A stretch of DNA of 64,000 nt from contig JAYKKT010000037.1 in NCBI GenBank assembly GCA_036023115.1, positions 4,726,501-4,790,500 of the forward strand. The letters are read 5' to 3'. Below the pieces are notes generated by a model. It saw nothing but the letters and a program-made list of their open reading frames with translations. It searched no databases and had not been told where the DNA came from. The stretch is from Brasenia schreberi. Taxonomy: Eukaryota > Streptophyta > Magnoliopsida > Nymphaeales > Cabombaceae. This document shows, piece after piece, positions 46,201 through 58,200 of this stretch. The stretch's first letter is position 1. Each line of letters opens with the position of its first letter. The position numbers and the translations under genes are program-made.

Positions 46201-49200
46201 ATGCTAAGAAAACTAGTGAAACTTTAGAAGCTTATAAGAAAGCAAAGAAGGAAGCAAAAAAGGCCGTTAGTGAAGCAAAAGCTAAGATTTGGGATGACTT
46301 ATATAAAAAACTCAACTCAAAAGAGGGTGAAAGAGATATTTTTAGGATAGCTAGGGCTAGAGATAAGAAAACTAAAGATCTTAATTATGTTAGATGCATA
46401 AAAGACGAGGATGAAAAAATTCTAGTGGCAAATGATGATATAAGAAATAGATGGAAAAACTATTTTTATAATCTTTTTAATGAAAATAAAGATGTTAGTA
46501 TTAGTTTAGGAGATTTAGCCAAGTCAGAAAAGTATATAAACCACAATTTCTACCGACGTATTCAAAAGAATGAAGTCAAAGAGGCTCTTAAACATATGAA
46601 GAGTGGTAAATCGGTAGGACCAGATAATATTCCTATAGAAGTTTGGAAAATACTAGAAGAAATAGGAATCACTTGGCTCACAAGACTATTTAATGAAATA
46701 TGGAAAAACCAAAAGATGCCCGAGGAATGGAGAGCAAGTACACTTATACCCGTATATAAGAACAAGGGAGACATTCAAAATTGTACGAATTATCGAGGTA
46801 TCAAGTTAATGAGTCATACTATGAAATTATGGGAAAGAATTATCGAACGTAGGTTAAGACAAGTATCAAGTACAACAGAGAACCAATTTGGATTTATGCC
46901 AGGTAGATCTACTATTGAAGCGATTCACCTTTTGAGACGTCTTATGGAACATTTTAGAGCAAAAAAGAAAGACCTTCACATGATATTTATTGATCTAGAA
47001 AAAGCTTATGATAGGATACCGAGGGAGGTTCTTTGGAGAACTTTGGAAAAAAGAGGTATCCCATTGACATATATTAACCTTATAAGAGACATGTATGATG
47101 GTGCAAAAACATGTGTGAGGACTCATGAAGGAACGACAGACTTCTTTGAAGTTAATATTGGGTTACATCAAGGATCAACTTTAAGTCCATACTTATTTAT
47201 AACGGTGATGGATGAGTTAACAAAACATATTCAAGATGAAGTACCTTGGTGTATGTTATTTGCAGATGACATTGTATTAGTGGAGTAGTCTAAGGAAAAA
47301 GTTAATAGAAAATTGGAACTATGGAGAGAAACATTAGAAAACAAAGGCCTCCAACTTAGTAGAACAAAGACAGAATATATGGAATGTAAGTTTGATCATT
47401 TGGCTACTTCAGAGGACATAGAAATTAAAATTGGCACACATTGCATTCCCCAAAAGGAAACTTTTAAATACCTAAGGTCAATTTTTCAAAGTGATGGAAG
47501 AATTGATGGAGATGTTACACATAGAATTAATGCTGGTTGGTTAAAATGGAGAGGAGCATCAGGTATTCTTTGTGATAAGAAGATACCATTAAAATTAAAA
47601 GGTAAATATTATAGAGCAGCAGTTAGGCCTGCCATGTTTTATGGTTCTGAGTGTTGGGCAGTTAATCATCAACATGTACAAAAGATGTCTGTAACAGAAA
47701 TGAAGATGTTGAGATGGATGAGTGGTCATACAAGAAAAGACCGTATACATAATGAGGTTATTAGAAACAAATTAGGAGTGGCACCAATAGAGGATAAAAT
47801 GAGAGAACATCGTTTAAGATGGTTTGGACATATAGAAAGAAGATCAAAAGAAGAACCTATAAGAAGGTTAGAAAAACTAAATTTGGAAAGTATTAAAAGA
47901 GGTAGAGGACGACCACAAAAGTGTTGGAAAGAAACAATAAAGAATGATCTAGCTTATTGTGAGTTAACTGCTAACATGGCACACGATAGAGATCTATGGA
48001 AACAAAGAATCCATGTAGCCGACCCCATCTAGTATGGGAAAAGGCTTAGTTGTTGTTGTTGTTGTATACTTGTAAAGATGCAAATACCTCTAATTTATTC
48101 AACATGTTACTTCTAACTAAGAGAATAATCCTGTTTAGAAGCATCAAAATAAGTACAATTTTTTTTAATTATTATGTGTAAAATGTTAACTCCAAATTTA
48201 TGTAGATTTCAGATCATATGAAGGTCATCATGATGACATCTCTCTTAAAGATGCTGTCACTTTCCTCTATAAGCCTAGGTGAAAATCTTCCATTACATTT
48301 TGGGAAGCTTGGGGGTGCTGTGGCTTGTGATTTTGCTAACATCATTTGACAGTCAGAGTGTCTGATGGTTTTTGTGTATCTCAATGGTCATGATGTCAAT
48401 GGAGAGACAGAGAGAGAGAGAGATGACAAGCAACCCAAAGGAACACAGGTAGATCAAGTAAGAGAGACAGCAATAGGTTCCCCGTTTATCCTATAACCAC
48501 ATCAAGCAACTTGGACATAACCCTGAAGGTAGTCTCACCATAACAAAACGATCCTACGCTCCGTAAAAACACTAATTATGATTAACAAAGAGGTCCAACA
48601 GGATGCACCAAGGAACCTAGAATTCCACCCACTACCGTGTCTAGGCATCAGTGCAAAAGGATCTGACTAGTTCAGTACTAGATTATATAGATAAATCTGA
48701 GTTGTTCTCAAAACAATCTATTTCCGATTTACATAGTCTTACTTGGAGAAGCCAAACAGATAGTTAGTATACAGATTGTCAGGAGTGATCGATCAATATC
48801 CCTACTTGTAATGCTTTCCGTTACTCAAGAAAGAAAACAGTTGCTAATATTCGTTTATCCAAACAAACAAAGATAAGCGTAACAGTGCAAACATAAACGT
48901 AATATTGCCTCAATTTTAATCTTTTATCATTTTATGCAAATCACGATGAGAATCAATTTTAATCTTTTAATCAATTTTAATCTTTTATGAAATCTTCAAT
49001 TCAGCTCCAAAAATCGTAGTAAGTACAAAACCAAAATGTATGTCTTCAGCCCTCAAAAGGGTGCAGTTATTAGCTAATTTTTGTGTCTAATAAACTAAAA
49101 CCCAAAGACACAAATTAGTACAGAAGAGAGTCGAGACTTCAGAGATGGCAAATACCTTATTAGAAATCTTGAATCATCAATGTTGCAATTATCTGACTCT

Positions 49201-49508
49201 GCTTCTGCATCACTTGAACTAAATGAGGAACAGTCATCATTTGAGCTAGAACATTCTGTTGTATCTGCAGTTGGAGATAACCTGACACTACTAGCATCAC
49301 CATTTTCAAGGATATCAACCACTTCATCGTAAGCCACATCAACATTAGAATTACAATGTGGTTTCATATCTGACTCTAGACCAGGGAGTTCTTGAGTGTT
49401 TCCAACAGGAGATTGTTGATTCAGTGCAGTTGCCTTCACATCAGATGTGGCAAAAAAGTGATGGTCATATTCTTTCTCAACCTCGGGTGTTGCTTGGGCA
49501 GGAGACAT
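37216..49508 (-). CDS. Plant protein of unknown function, 511 aa, 5 exons
   Basis: Exons (minus): 49508-49156, 40401-40091, 40012-39956, 38606-38134, 37557-37216. All junctions are GT..AG and in phase; 1536 nt gives 511 aa plus stop. I recognise the family from uncharacterised plant homologues with the same order of blocks. These are an acidic/Ser-rich N-terminus ('[18 protein letters not shown]', '[20 protein letters not shown]') and a core '[19 protein letters not shown]' with '[19 protein letters not shown]'. A basic patch '[16 protein letters not shown]' is a likely nuclear signal. A heptad-like part reads '[20 protein letters not shown]', and a basic tail '[16 protein letters not shown]' ends the protein. 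No catalytic domain is seen; a nuclear role is inference. Intron 1 is about 8.75 kb and holds LTR element E and LINE L6. Intron 3 (38607-39955) holds nothing recognised. The first exon is duplicated in inverse orientation at 53312-53648. Confidence 0.85.
41201..41505 (-). repeat. 3' LTR of element E
   Basis: Matches 44818-45118, e.g. 'aaaaatggagatttgaagga' and 'aaaatacccttagtac'. TGTTGAGA and TCTCAACA form the terminal inverted ends. Confidence 0.9.
43137..43450 (-). pseudogene. Captured arogenate/prephenate dehydratase fragment
   Basis: Read leftward: 'DIAGAAQF', then '[15 protein letters not shown]', '[20 protein letters not shown]' and 'IPRTDRLFK'. This is the C-terminal part of the prephenate-dehydratase domain of plant ADTs (phenylalanine biosynthesis, plastid). 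It is followed by '[20 protein letters not shown]', a segment that normally precedes the first one, so the order is shuffled. No ACT domain and no start. It lies inside element E. Confidence 0.72.
43985..44525 (-). pseudogene. Captured MAP65 (microtubule bundling protein) fragments
   Basis: Three pieces, read leftward. First, '[20 protein letters not shown]' plus 'NLKGEKKAR', the conserved MAP65/PRC1 microtubule-binding stretch. Second, '[20 protein letters not shown]', from upstream in a normal MAP65. Third, '[20 protein letters not shown]' through '[16 protein letters not shown]' and '[12 protein letters not shown]'. Pieces two and three follow each other naturally (with a frameshift), but piece one belongs after them in MAP65, so the capture is rearranged. 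There is no intact MAP65 reading frame. Contiguity of two and three without an intron would suit capture of spliced RNA, but this needs the donor gene to test. Confidence 0.78.
44585..44660 (-). pseudogene. Captured HSP90-like ATPase-domain fragment
   Basis: About 24 residues, including '[19 protein letters not shown]', match the N-terminal ATP-binding motif (DxGxGMT..EL...LG) of organellar plant HSP90. The second Gly is replaced by Arg. It is too short for certainty but distinctive, and lies directly inside the 5' LTR of element E beside the MAP65 pieces. Confidence 0.55.
44818..45118 (-). repeat. 5' LTR of element E
   Basis: Partner of 41201-41505. A tRNA-Met PBS lies immediately inside at 44805-44817; TSD GTAAG follows at 45119. 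Confidence 0.9.
45323..48065 (+). mobile_element. 5'-truncated RTE LINE, nearly intact coding (copy L6)
   Basis: Starts within the endonuclease domain at about 45323 ('[20 protein letters not shown]') and runs through RT and the C-terminal region to a stop at 48030-48032. It ends in (GTT)n at 48047-48064. This is the best-preserved LINE in the window and lies in intron 1 of the 511-aa gene. The 5' leader and the EN start are missing, the usual result of incomplete reverse transcription. No clear TSD was found. Confidence 0.92.
45327..48032 (+). pseudogene. RTE LINE EN-RT polyprotein, one in-frame stop
   Basis: A single frame stays open from the truncation point to 47285, a TAG at 47286-47288, then the same frame continues to 48032, giving about 900 codons in all. 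Parts in order: end of the EN domain ('[20 protein letters not shown]', '[11 protein letters not shown]'), a basic linker, then RT with '[20 protein letters not shown]', '[17 protein letters not shown]', '[13 protein letters not shown]' and catalytic '[11 protein letters not shown]'. The stop falls just after the FADD motif. A C-terminal domain with '[20 protein letters not shown]' and '[20 protein letters not shown]' follows. One nonsense mutation and the 5' truncation are the only defects noticed. Confidence 0.9.
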
Positions 49509-50070
49509 TATATGCAGAAGATCTCAATGGCTTCGAGTTGAAAAAACAATAGATTCTACCTTTTCCTCTGTCCAAATTGTTGATCCTGATAAAACCATTA
49601 TCATATTATCATTCAAGAGGTTCACATTAAATAGATACCTAAGTTCTTATAGAGTTTCTATTCTACTTGCTCGCATGCTTCCCTATAACTTAAGCTGAAC
49701 TAAGTATTAGCTGCACACTCAATAACTGTATCAAAACTCAAATACATAAAGATCAAACAACAACAACTAAGCCTGTTTCCATTCTAGATGGGGTCAGATA
49801 CATGGATTCTTTGTTTCCACAAAGCCCTATCATAATTTATAGAATCCAACATAGATAAGTACGACAAAGTTTTATGTTGGCTGTCGGAAGCCTAAAGCCC
49901 CATCCTCCTTACAAATACATAAATATGTAAAGATCAAACAATGAAAAAAAACAGAGAGAAGTTTATCTTTGAATTTCTTTGACCAACATTTCATTTTTTT
50001 GGTTTTTTGGTTTTTCATTTTTTTACCAACATAAACTCAAATACATAAAGATCAAACAATAAAAAAAAAA
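48350..50070. repeat. Left arm of a large inverted duplication
   Basis: Reverse complement of 53010-53872 plus 60340-60789. It spans the start of intron 1, exon 1 and the 5' flank of the 511-aa gene. It contains its own additions: short LINE derivative S3 and a ~110-bp local duplication (around 49925-50120, with 'ctttgaccaacatttcattt' twice). Confidence 0.88.
49757..49910 (-). mobile_element. Short RTE LINE derivative (S3), ~155 bp
   Basis: The LINE 3' end ('caacaactaagcctg', 'gattctttgtttccac') is fused to the 5' leader ('tttatgttggctgtcggaag'). Flanking copies of 'aaatacataaagatcaaaca' (left exact; right with a small insertion) suggest a TSD. Upstream of the 511-aa gene's first exon. Confidence 0.72.
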
Positions 50071-50130
50071 CAGAGAGAAGTTATCTTTGAATTTCTTTGA
50101 CCAACATTTCATTTTTTTGGTCTTTTGATT

Positions 50131-53010
50131 TTTGTTTCTTGGTTTTGTTTTTCTTGATTCTTCTTTCTTTTTCTTCAACAAGACTCTTAAGAGTATGGAT
50201 TGTCCAACTGCAAAGAAGGCAATGATAAATGAAATGTTGGTCTTTGAAAAATAAAAAATGAGGTCAGGTTCCCAACTCAAAAAGTGCCCCAACCGTGTTT
50301 CCCCCATGTGCATCTTCCTAATGAGAGAGACACGCCTGAGTCGCACTTATGCCGCATCTTTTCATTGGGAACTTGACCTCATTTTTTGTTTTGATTCTGA
50401 TAAAAAATGAAATCAATACATCAAATAAATAAACGACAAAACATACATCAAATTAACGAAATATCCCACCAAATCACTAAAATCCTCTTCAAATCAGCCC
50501 CTTCTCCCTTTTTCTCTTCTTTTTCCTCTTTTTCTTTCTCTTTTTCCTTTTTCTTTCTTTTTCGATCGAATTCGAAGCACTATGAGATGGTAGATGGTTC
50601 AATATTGTGTATTGGATCAAAATTCAAGTCATGAACCATCGTAAAAATGGTACGAGATGATTGACGTTAAGAGAAGAATCCAACAAGAGAGGAAGAGAGA
50701 AGAAAGATTTTCAGACATCAAGGGTGTCGTTGTAATTTTCGGATTTGAACATGCGCAAAATCAAAATCATGATAAAAAAGGAGTGTGTAGATAGTAAATG
50801 GGTGTTACTATTCATACACCTTTTTTACTAAACATACACCCTTTTATCATTTTTTGAAACTATTCTTTTTAATTTTTCTCTTTCTTCGTTCTCTCGATGA
50901 GGAAGTTGTAAACACCCTTTTTTTTGGGAAAACGGCATGCCTCCTCGCACCACCCTTCAAAGAGTGATGTGCCCAAGGCGCATCCACCTTCAAGCATCGA
51001 CGTACCTAGTGTATGTCTATCACTTTATATAACGCACCTTAAGCACATTTGATCATCGGTCATAACAAAGCACATCACGTTGCTCCTCAAACAGTAACAC
51101 GCTGTAAGCTTGTTTACCCCTTACGTAAAATGTGCACACATCTCATCGTCAGTCACCGGTTTCTTCCTCCATAAAAAACATTTGTTGTAATTGATGATTA
51201 GGGCTCTATTTTCTATTTTCTATCATTTTTTTGGTGAGCTTGTTTACCCCTTACATAACAGATGCTCAAGTATTAGTCTTCTATTGTCTATTGCTGCAGC
51301 CTATATTGCTCAATCAAGTTATCAACAACAAAAACAACAGCTAAACCTTTTTCATTAAAGCTAGATTGTTGGTTATTGTTTCCTTCCAATAAAAGCTAGA
51401 TTGTGTGCCATGTAGGCGGCGAAGGGAAGCCTACATTGCTCAATGTGGATTTAAATGTTAAACTGTGATCCTCAATGTCAGTTAGCCTCTCATGGCAGGA
51501 TAATTTCTGATTCCTGTACTAAGGTTACGTTTGGTAGCATGGAAACATGGAAACTGAGGTTGTTTGAGAATGGTAATTTAAAGAAAATTTGGATTGTGGT
51601 GGTTGCAATGATGCAAAACAATTCCTAGTGAAATACTTTAGGAACTTCTACATCTTGTGTTTCCAGTCTTGTCTTTTGGTATACAGGTAGTAGTTTTGGG
51701 AATGCTGTGAAGCTAGTGGAGGTTCTAGAGATTCTTGTAGTCTTTCTCTTGCTGTAATTATCCCCCCTTTTTGTGCTTTGAAATGAATCTATTGTTATTT
51801 TGTTATCTATCATGGACACATTGACAGATGGTACTGGGGACACATTTTCTGTGTTTCCTTGTTCCAAACGGAGCCTTTTTGATTCTTCTCTTTCCTGATT
51901 GATGTTGTTTCCTATGATTGATGTTGTTTCCTATGTTATGAATGGCGGTTAGCGAGCTGTTAGCAGTTGACCCTAATATAGCCATTGGGAGATTTAGTGG
52001 TACACTTTCATTTGCGATTAAAAAATAATATATAATGAATTCTCACACGTAACCACCACGTTAAACTAAATAAACAAATTCTAAAAAAATAAACAATAAA
52101 TTCCATTGTTAAACTTAAACTAAAAAAAAAAGATTAATGTGACAAAGATATTCTAAGTATGAACATGTGACCTTTAACTGGGTTGACCCTTTAGCCATAG
52201 CCAGGAGAGTTTGTCTTCCAAGATTCGCCCCCTCAAAATTTCCATGTAATCTTCGGGTTGCAGTGGCACGGATGCCACCTTGCCCATGTAGATCTGCCAC
52301 TGCTTGTTTTCAAATATTAACGTTCTGTTTTAAAAAATTTATTTTTTTATGAAGTTAAATGATTTGATGAGAAAACTTGATGTAACCAAGGTATTAATGT
52401 TACATTAGCAACTGTTTCTTTGCATACCTGCCGGCTTGTATGCTTATATGCAATGGCAAAGATTATAAGCAGTTGCACAAAGCGCAATAGCTCGAGTGAC
52501 CGGGGGGTCGACTAGCAAGTTGAAGTTTATGGTGGCTGAGAGATAGAGAGGTGGTGGTGGGGTGGCAGCAATGGAGGCCGCAGCTCGCAGGAATCCCGGT
52601 GGTGGTGGAGTAATGGCGGTGATGGAAGCCGTAGTAGAGAGAGTTACCGATGGTGGATGGTGGCGGTGGTGGGCTTGTCCGTCGCCGGTGGAGGTGGCAG
52701 TGATTGGCCGATGGTGATGGAAAGGAGGTGAGAGAAAAACTCGACCTAATGTGTTCTGTTATACACATTTGGGAGTTGGATATCGGGCGATCCATATCCA
52801 TTGGATCAACACGACCTGTACGCTATCAATGACATAACGGACCGCTACGCTGGCGCTAATAACGTCCATACCGCACCGCCGTTGATTTTGAATTTTTATA
52901 CCGGCTATCGAACTGCTAATTCGCTATAGCTCTGTTCATGTTCAGATCATGTGTTTGCCCAGTTATAGTTGCTACGATGCTCGCCACTATTTGCAATCAC
53001 AATGACACGT
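50131..53010. other. Spacer between the inverted arms
   Basis: No gene recognised. 51325-51430 holds LINE-like words ('aaagctagattgt', 'gtgtgccatgtaggcgg'). 51523-51869 is a likely MITE. 51945-52000 resembles 26145-26210 inverted. 52500-52730 is GC-rich and purine-biased with 'ggtggtgg' runs like the interior of element B. The promoter of the 511-aa gene probably lies in 49560-50400, but no motif can be assigned. Confidence 0.4.
51523..51869. mobile_element. Possible MITE with ~25-bp imperfect terminal inverted repeats
   Basis: The left end GGTTACGTTTGGTAGCATGG and the right end, read on the opposite strand, GGCTCCGTTTGGAACAAGGA match imperfectly over about 25 bases. The interior has no coding. 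No clear target duplication, so the superfamily (hAT or other) is open. Confidence 0.5.
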
Positions 53011-53311
53011 TTTTTTTATTGTTTGATCTTTATGTATTTGAGTTTATGTTGGCAAAGAAACGAAAAAAATGAAAAATGAAATGTTGGTCAAAGAAATTCA
53101 AAGATAAACTGCTCTCTGTTTTTACTTTCATTGTTTGATCTTTATGTATAGCCGACCCCATCTAGTATGGGAAAAGCCTTAGTTTTAATGTGAACCTCTT
53201 GAATGATAATATTATAATGGTTTTATCAGGATCAACAATTTGGATTGGACAGAGGAAAAGGTAGAATCTATTGTTTTTTCAACTCGAATTCATTGAGATC
53301 TTCCGTATATA

Positions 53312-53648
53312 ATGGCTCCTGCCCAAGCAACACCCGAGGCTGAGAAATAATATGACCATCACTTTTTTGCCACATCTGATGTGAAGGCAACTGAATTGAA
53401 TCAACAATCTCCTGTTGGAAACGCTCAAGAACTCCCTGGTCTAGAGTCAGATATGAAACCACATTGCAATTCTAATGTTGATGTGGCTTACGATGAAGTG
53501 ATTGATATCCATGAAAATGGTGAGGTTATCTCCAACTGCAGATAAAACTGAATGTTCTAGCTCAAATGAGGACTGTTCCGTTTAGTTCAAGTGATGCAGA
53601 AGTAGAGTCAGATAATTGCAACATTGATGATTCAAGATTTCTAATAAG
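53312..53648 (+). pseudogene. Duplicated, broken first exon of the 511-aa protein gene
   Basis: The ATG at 53312 starts 'MAPAQATPEAEK', then a TAA stop at codon 13 (53348-53350). Homology to 49508-49156 continues ('[18 protein letters not shown]', '[19 protein letters not shown]') with a 14-base deletion near 53522 that shifts the frame, and reaches the same GT donor at 53649. No core exons follow, because the duplication ends within intron 1. It cannot encode the protein. Confidence 0.85.
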
Positions 53649-53872
53649 GTATTTGCCATCTCTGAAGTCTCTTCTGTACTATTTCGTGTCTTTTGGGTTT
53701 TAGTTTATTAGATACAAAAATCAGCTAATAACTGCGTCCTTTTGAGGGCTGAAGACATACATTTTGGTTTTGTACTTACTACGATTTTTTGAGCTGAATT
53801 GAAGATTCCATTTACGGCAAAGTTCATGATTCTCATCGTGTCTGCATAAAAGATTAAAATTGAGGCACTATT

Positions 53873-54300
53873 TGATGGCCCGACAATCTCTGCAATGGCC
53901 CGAGGCGGTTTATGCCTCCTCGCTTCTTGGTACGCAGCAGCAACTAACCTTCTACCTCCCTAAGGAGTTTGTTCATAGGTAACAGGTTTGGTTAATTTTC
54001 CGATTTTCAAACAGTTGGTTTTCCATAGAGAGATTTGAGTGTTTTTCTATATTTTTTACTATGTGTTGCTCTATATTTATAGAGCAGTGCCTGCTGCTCT
54101 CCTCTCAGATTTTCTAGTTGAGTTTTTCTTTTGGGATCCCTTATTTAGTTGGTTACGAAGCTCATCCATAACCGACTCGATGTTATGGATTAGTTTTGTA
54201 ACTGCCACTAAAGGTAACGATTGGATGGCCAATTCAACTATTTTTGTGATAAAGGTTACGGAGAATGGCCACCTAGTCATTCGAGTTAAATGATCTAACA
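53873..54300 (-). repeat. 3' LTR of copia element C
   Basis: Matches 59942-60334 ('gtgtttttctatatttttta', 'gcagtgcctgct', 'ggatggccaat'). Begins TGATGG and ends CTAACA on the plus strand. Confidence 0.88.
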
Positions 54301-54402
54301 TACTGGTTTTCCTCCAACTTTTACGAGATTTTTCAAGTAATGTCATTTCATCATTGCTATTTCAACCATTACTCATTGTGTAGTTTTTTACCTACACAAC
54401 AA

Positions 54403-57400
54403 TCAAACATTTCTCAAACCCATGTTTATAACATGTTTTGAGAAAGAATCCTCTGTTGTGCCTTTAGTCAAGGGGTTTACCATATTATCTTGAGTTGGCA
54501 TGTATGGGATGAATATTTCCTTTCTCATAATCATTTCATGAACATAGTGGTATTTCACCATTATATGCTTGCTTTTAGAGTTGTCAGCTCTACTCTTGAT
54601 TAGAGTAATTGTTACATTATTATCATAATAAATAACAAATGACTCGTCGGCTATTTGTAGCTTCAAATCTCGTATAAAGCAGCTTATCTAGACAATGCTT
54701 ATTGCAATCATATAGCAAGCCACATACTTAGTTTCCTATGTATGGAATGCTATGCATTCTGTTTCTTACATGCCCAAGAAACAACTCCAACTCAAAATAA
54801 GAATATTTGATCTGAGGTTGATTTGTTGTCGTAGTCACCATCTGAGTATCCTATCTCTTTTAGTTCATCCGCTTGAAAACACAATTTCAAGTATTTTGTT
54901 TCTTTGAGATATTTTAAAATCATTTTTACAGCTATCCAATATTGTCATACAAGATTACTTTGATATCTGCTCATAAGACCAATAGTAAAGTTGATATCAG
55001 GTCTTTTATATAGCATAACATACATCAAACTACACACAACTCGTGCATAAGGAACGTTAGGCTTACCGTCTCATTCACCTGAACAATCAGCCTTGCTAAG
55101 TTTTACTCATTTTATAACAGGTGTAGAAGCAAACTTGCATTTACCCATTTTAAACTTCTTGAGAATATAATCAATATATCTCTTCTGACATAGGCATAGT
55201 AGTTTAGATTCTCTATCTCGATAAATCTTTATACCAAGAATATAGGATGCTTTCCCTATATCCTTCATTTTAAACCTTGAGTTTAATCATGACTTGGCTT
55301 TTACAAACATCTTTTTGTCATTTTTGATCAACAAAAAGCCATCTACATATAAAGATAAGATGATAAAATGGCTTTCACTATTCCAGACATATACATAATG
55401 ATCAAGCTCATTAGCCACAAACCCAAGTTCAATAATGACACTTTGAAAAGTCAAATACCATTGTCAAGGTGATTATTTCAAGCCATATAGGAATTTTCTC
55501 AATCTATGTTATTTCAACTATGAAGGCTCCCACTCTTGGCCTTCAACTATGTATCTTTTGGGTTGTTGCATATATATTATTTCATCTAAATCTCTGTTTA
55601 GAAAAGCAATTTTATATCCAACTGATATAAATCCAAATCATAATATGCATATATCATCAGGATTATTTTGATGGATGCAAACTTCGTAAAGAGAAATATA
55701 TCTCAACATAATTTGTCTCCTCTTTTTGCAAAAAACCTTTTGCAACCAACCTCGTTTTAAACTTATTGATTGAACCATCAACCTTATATTTTTTTTTCAG
55801 AACCCATTTATAATCTATGACTTTTCTTCCTTTCGGCAAAATAGTCAGTTCTTAGACTTGATTTTTTTCAATGGATTCAATTTTTTCATCCATGGTTTCT
55901 CTCAATCTATTACTTTCGATGAGTTTATAGTATGATGATAAGTCAAGTTATCAGTCAACTCATATAAATCCATCAAATTGCACACTTTTTCTAAAAGATA
56001 AGTGTGATAATCCTTTAAATAAGATCGTATGGCCATATGCCTTTTAAGTCTACTTAAAATTTTGGTTGTCTGAGGAAGATCTTCTATGGATTTAAATGAT
56101 GATTGATTAATGTCTAGTAGATTATCAGTATACTCATCATTATTCTCTAAGATGTCATTCTTAGTATCTTCTGAGAATTCAACCTCTCTGCTCTTTATCA
56201 ATCTATGATGCTTATGATAAAACTTATATCTCTTAGAGCCTTAGGATATCCGATGAATATACATCTCAAGGACCTGTTGTCTAGCTTATCTCTAGACTGA
56301 TCAAATATCTTCACATAAGCAATAAACCCTTACCTTCTAAAATGATATAGGTTAAGTTTTCTTTCAAACCACGTTTCATATGGTGTAGTAAATACAACCT
56401 TATATAGTACACTAGTGAGTATGTAAATTATTATACTTACTCTTTCTCCCCAAATTATCTTTGGTAGAGGGATCTATTAACATTGATCTTGTCATATTTA
56501 GTAAGTCTTTTTATATCTTTCAGCTATACCATTTTACTGAGATGTCCTAGGTATTATATTTTATTTTAAAATACCAAAGTCTTTATATAATTTCAAAAAT
56601 TCTGCAGAAGTGTATTCACCACCTCTATCTGATCTTAAGATTTTGATTGAATGTCTTAGTTGATTTGTAACTTCTTGCTTATATTTTTTAAATGCTTTAA
56701 GTGACTTAGATTTATTTACTAGTATATATATATTGAGTAATCACCGATAAAAGTTATGAAATAAACTTTTTTTCAATGTGACATAACTCTAAAGGGTCTA
56801 CATAAATCAGTGTGAATGACTTTCAATAGGGTTGTTACTCTTGTTATTTCTTTGGAAAAAACTTTTCTTGTCATTTTTCTTTTTATATAAACTTCATACT
56901 TACTGAAAGTGTTTTCTTCAAATTTTGGCAGTAAGTCAAAGTTGGAAAATTTTCTCACTTTTTTTAGACTTATATTCTCTAGGTGTTTGTGTCATATATT
57001 CACATCAATATTAAATACACAATCAATATAAGCAGAATAACTTTCAATTTGAATAATCTAGTTATACGTCAAATTCCCTAGAGAAAAACACTCTCATGTT
57101 TTTTCACGGTGACTTTGCCATGAACAAACGTAACCTCAAAGCCTTTCTTCACTAAGGCAGGGACCAAAACCAGATTATGCCTTATAGATGGCACGATCAA
57201 TACATCATTTAGTACAATCGGTGTACTTTGTAAAAAATTCTAAAGGACCTAATTCCCAAAACATCTGAGAAAGTATTGTTTTTCATGTATATCCGATATT
57301 CTCCTAGTTTGTATTCATTTATATCCATTGCCCCTTCCTTCCTCTTTGAGCTGAGTCAATCCATCATCCAATCACTAGGTGGTCTATATATAAATATTTT

Positions 57401-58200
57401 AATATCACGTAGATTATATCTTGCTTCTCTGATTATTTGTGTTTGTTGTTTTCACTATTTTTCTTGTTGCGACAATCTATCTTTTAGTGTCTCATTTTTT
57501 CACAACCGAAACATTTGACCTGAGAAGCAGTTTCCTGCGTTTTCTCAAAAGATTCACTGCCCTTTTCGTTATTTGTCAAACTTTTTGTTTGATTTATTTC
57601 TTCTTTAGCTGGGTTTGAAGTTGGACCCTATGTCATCTTTCACTACTAGTAATTTTTCTTTTCTATTTTTATTCATATGTTCTTGATCAATTACTAGTTT
57701 TAGGGGCAATTCTAAAAGGTTTATTTCATGCCCTAGTCTAAGGATTCCATGATGGGGAAGATTGTTAAGTGTGGTAGACATCTGCATCAATTCTGAAATG
57801 ATTGATTTGGTACAACTACATCTCTTGCTATTACTAGCATATAGTTTAATGTTCCACTACATTATCTCCTTCTTTAATTTTAGAGGAGTTATATTTTATA
57901 GCAGTAACTAAACATGCAATTTGGCTGTAGTATCATATTTAGTTGTTATACAATTAAACAACTCTTTTGCAATCTCATATTCTTCGAAGATCCTAATTAG
58001 ATCATCCTCCATGTATGTTAACATGACCATTCTTGGTATCATATCATCTTTTAGAAATATTTTATATATTTAGCTTTGTTACCCTGTGGCGTCAAGTGGT
58101 AGTAGATGCATTGTTTCCTTCAATACATACTCTACACCTTCAAGTGTAAGAGCCAACGATATTTGTCTTTTCATGTTTGAATATTTAAATCATTTAACTT
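54403..58200 (-). pseudogene. Copia gag-pol relic of element C
   Basis: From right to left. Gag remains hold a zinc knuckle of spacing CX2CX4HX4C near 57520-57470 ('KCFGCEKMRH', then stop, then 'KIDC'). Integrase fragments lie at about 56960-56200. In the RT the catalytic site near 55340 reads YVDG instead of YVDD ('LYVDGFLLI'). RNase H is at 54666-54403 ('VIYYDNNVTITLIKSRADNS', 'KHIMVKYHYVHEMI', 'PTQDNMVNPLTKG'). Numerous stops and frameshifts. Confidence 0.83.

Noticed and set aside
50023..50634. Frames rich in Ser/Phe/Lys near 50-50.6 kb
   Set aside because: They come from T-rich and A-rich low-complexity sequence upstream of the 511-aa gene.
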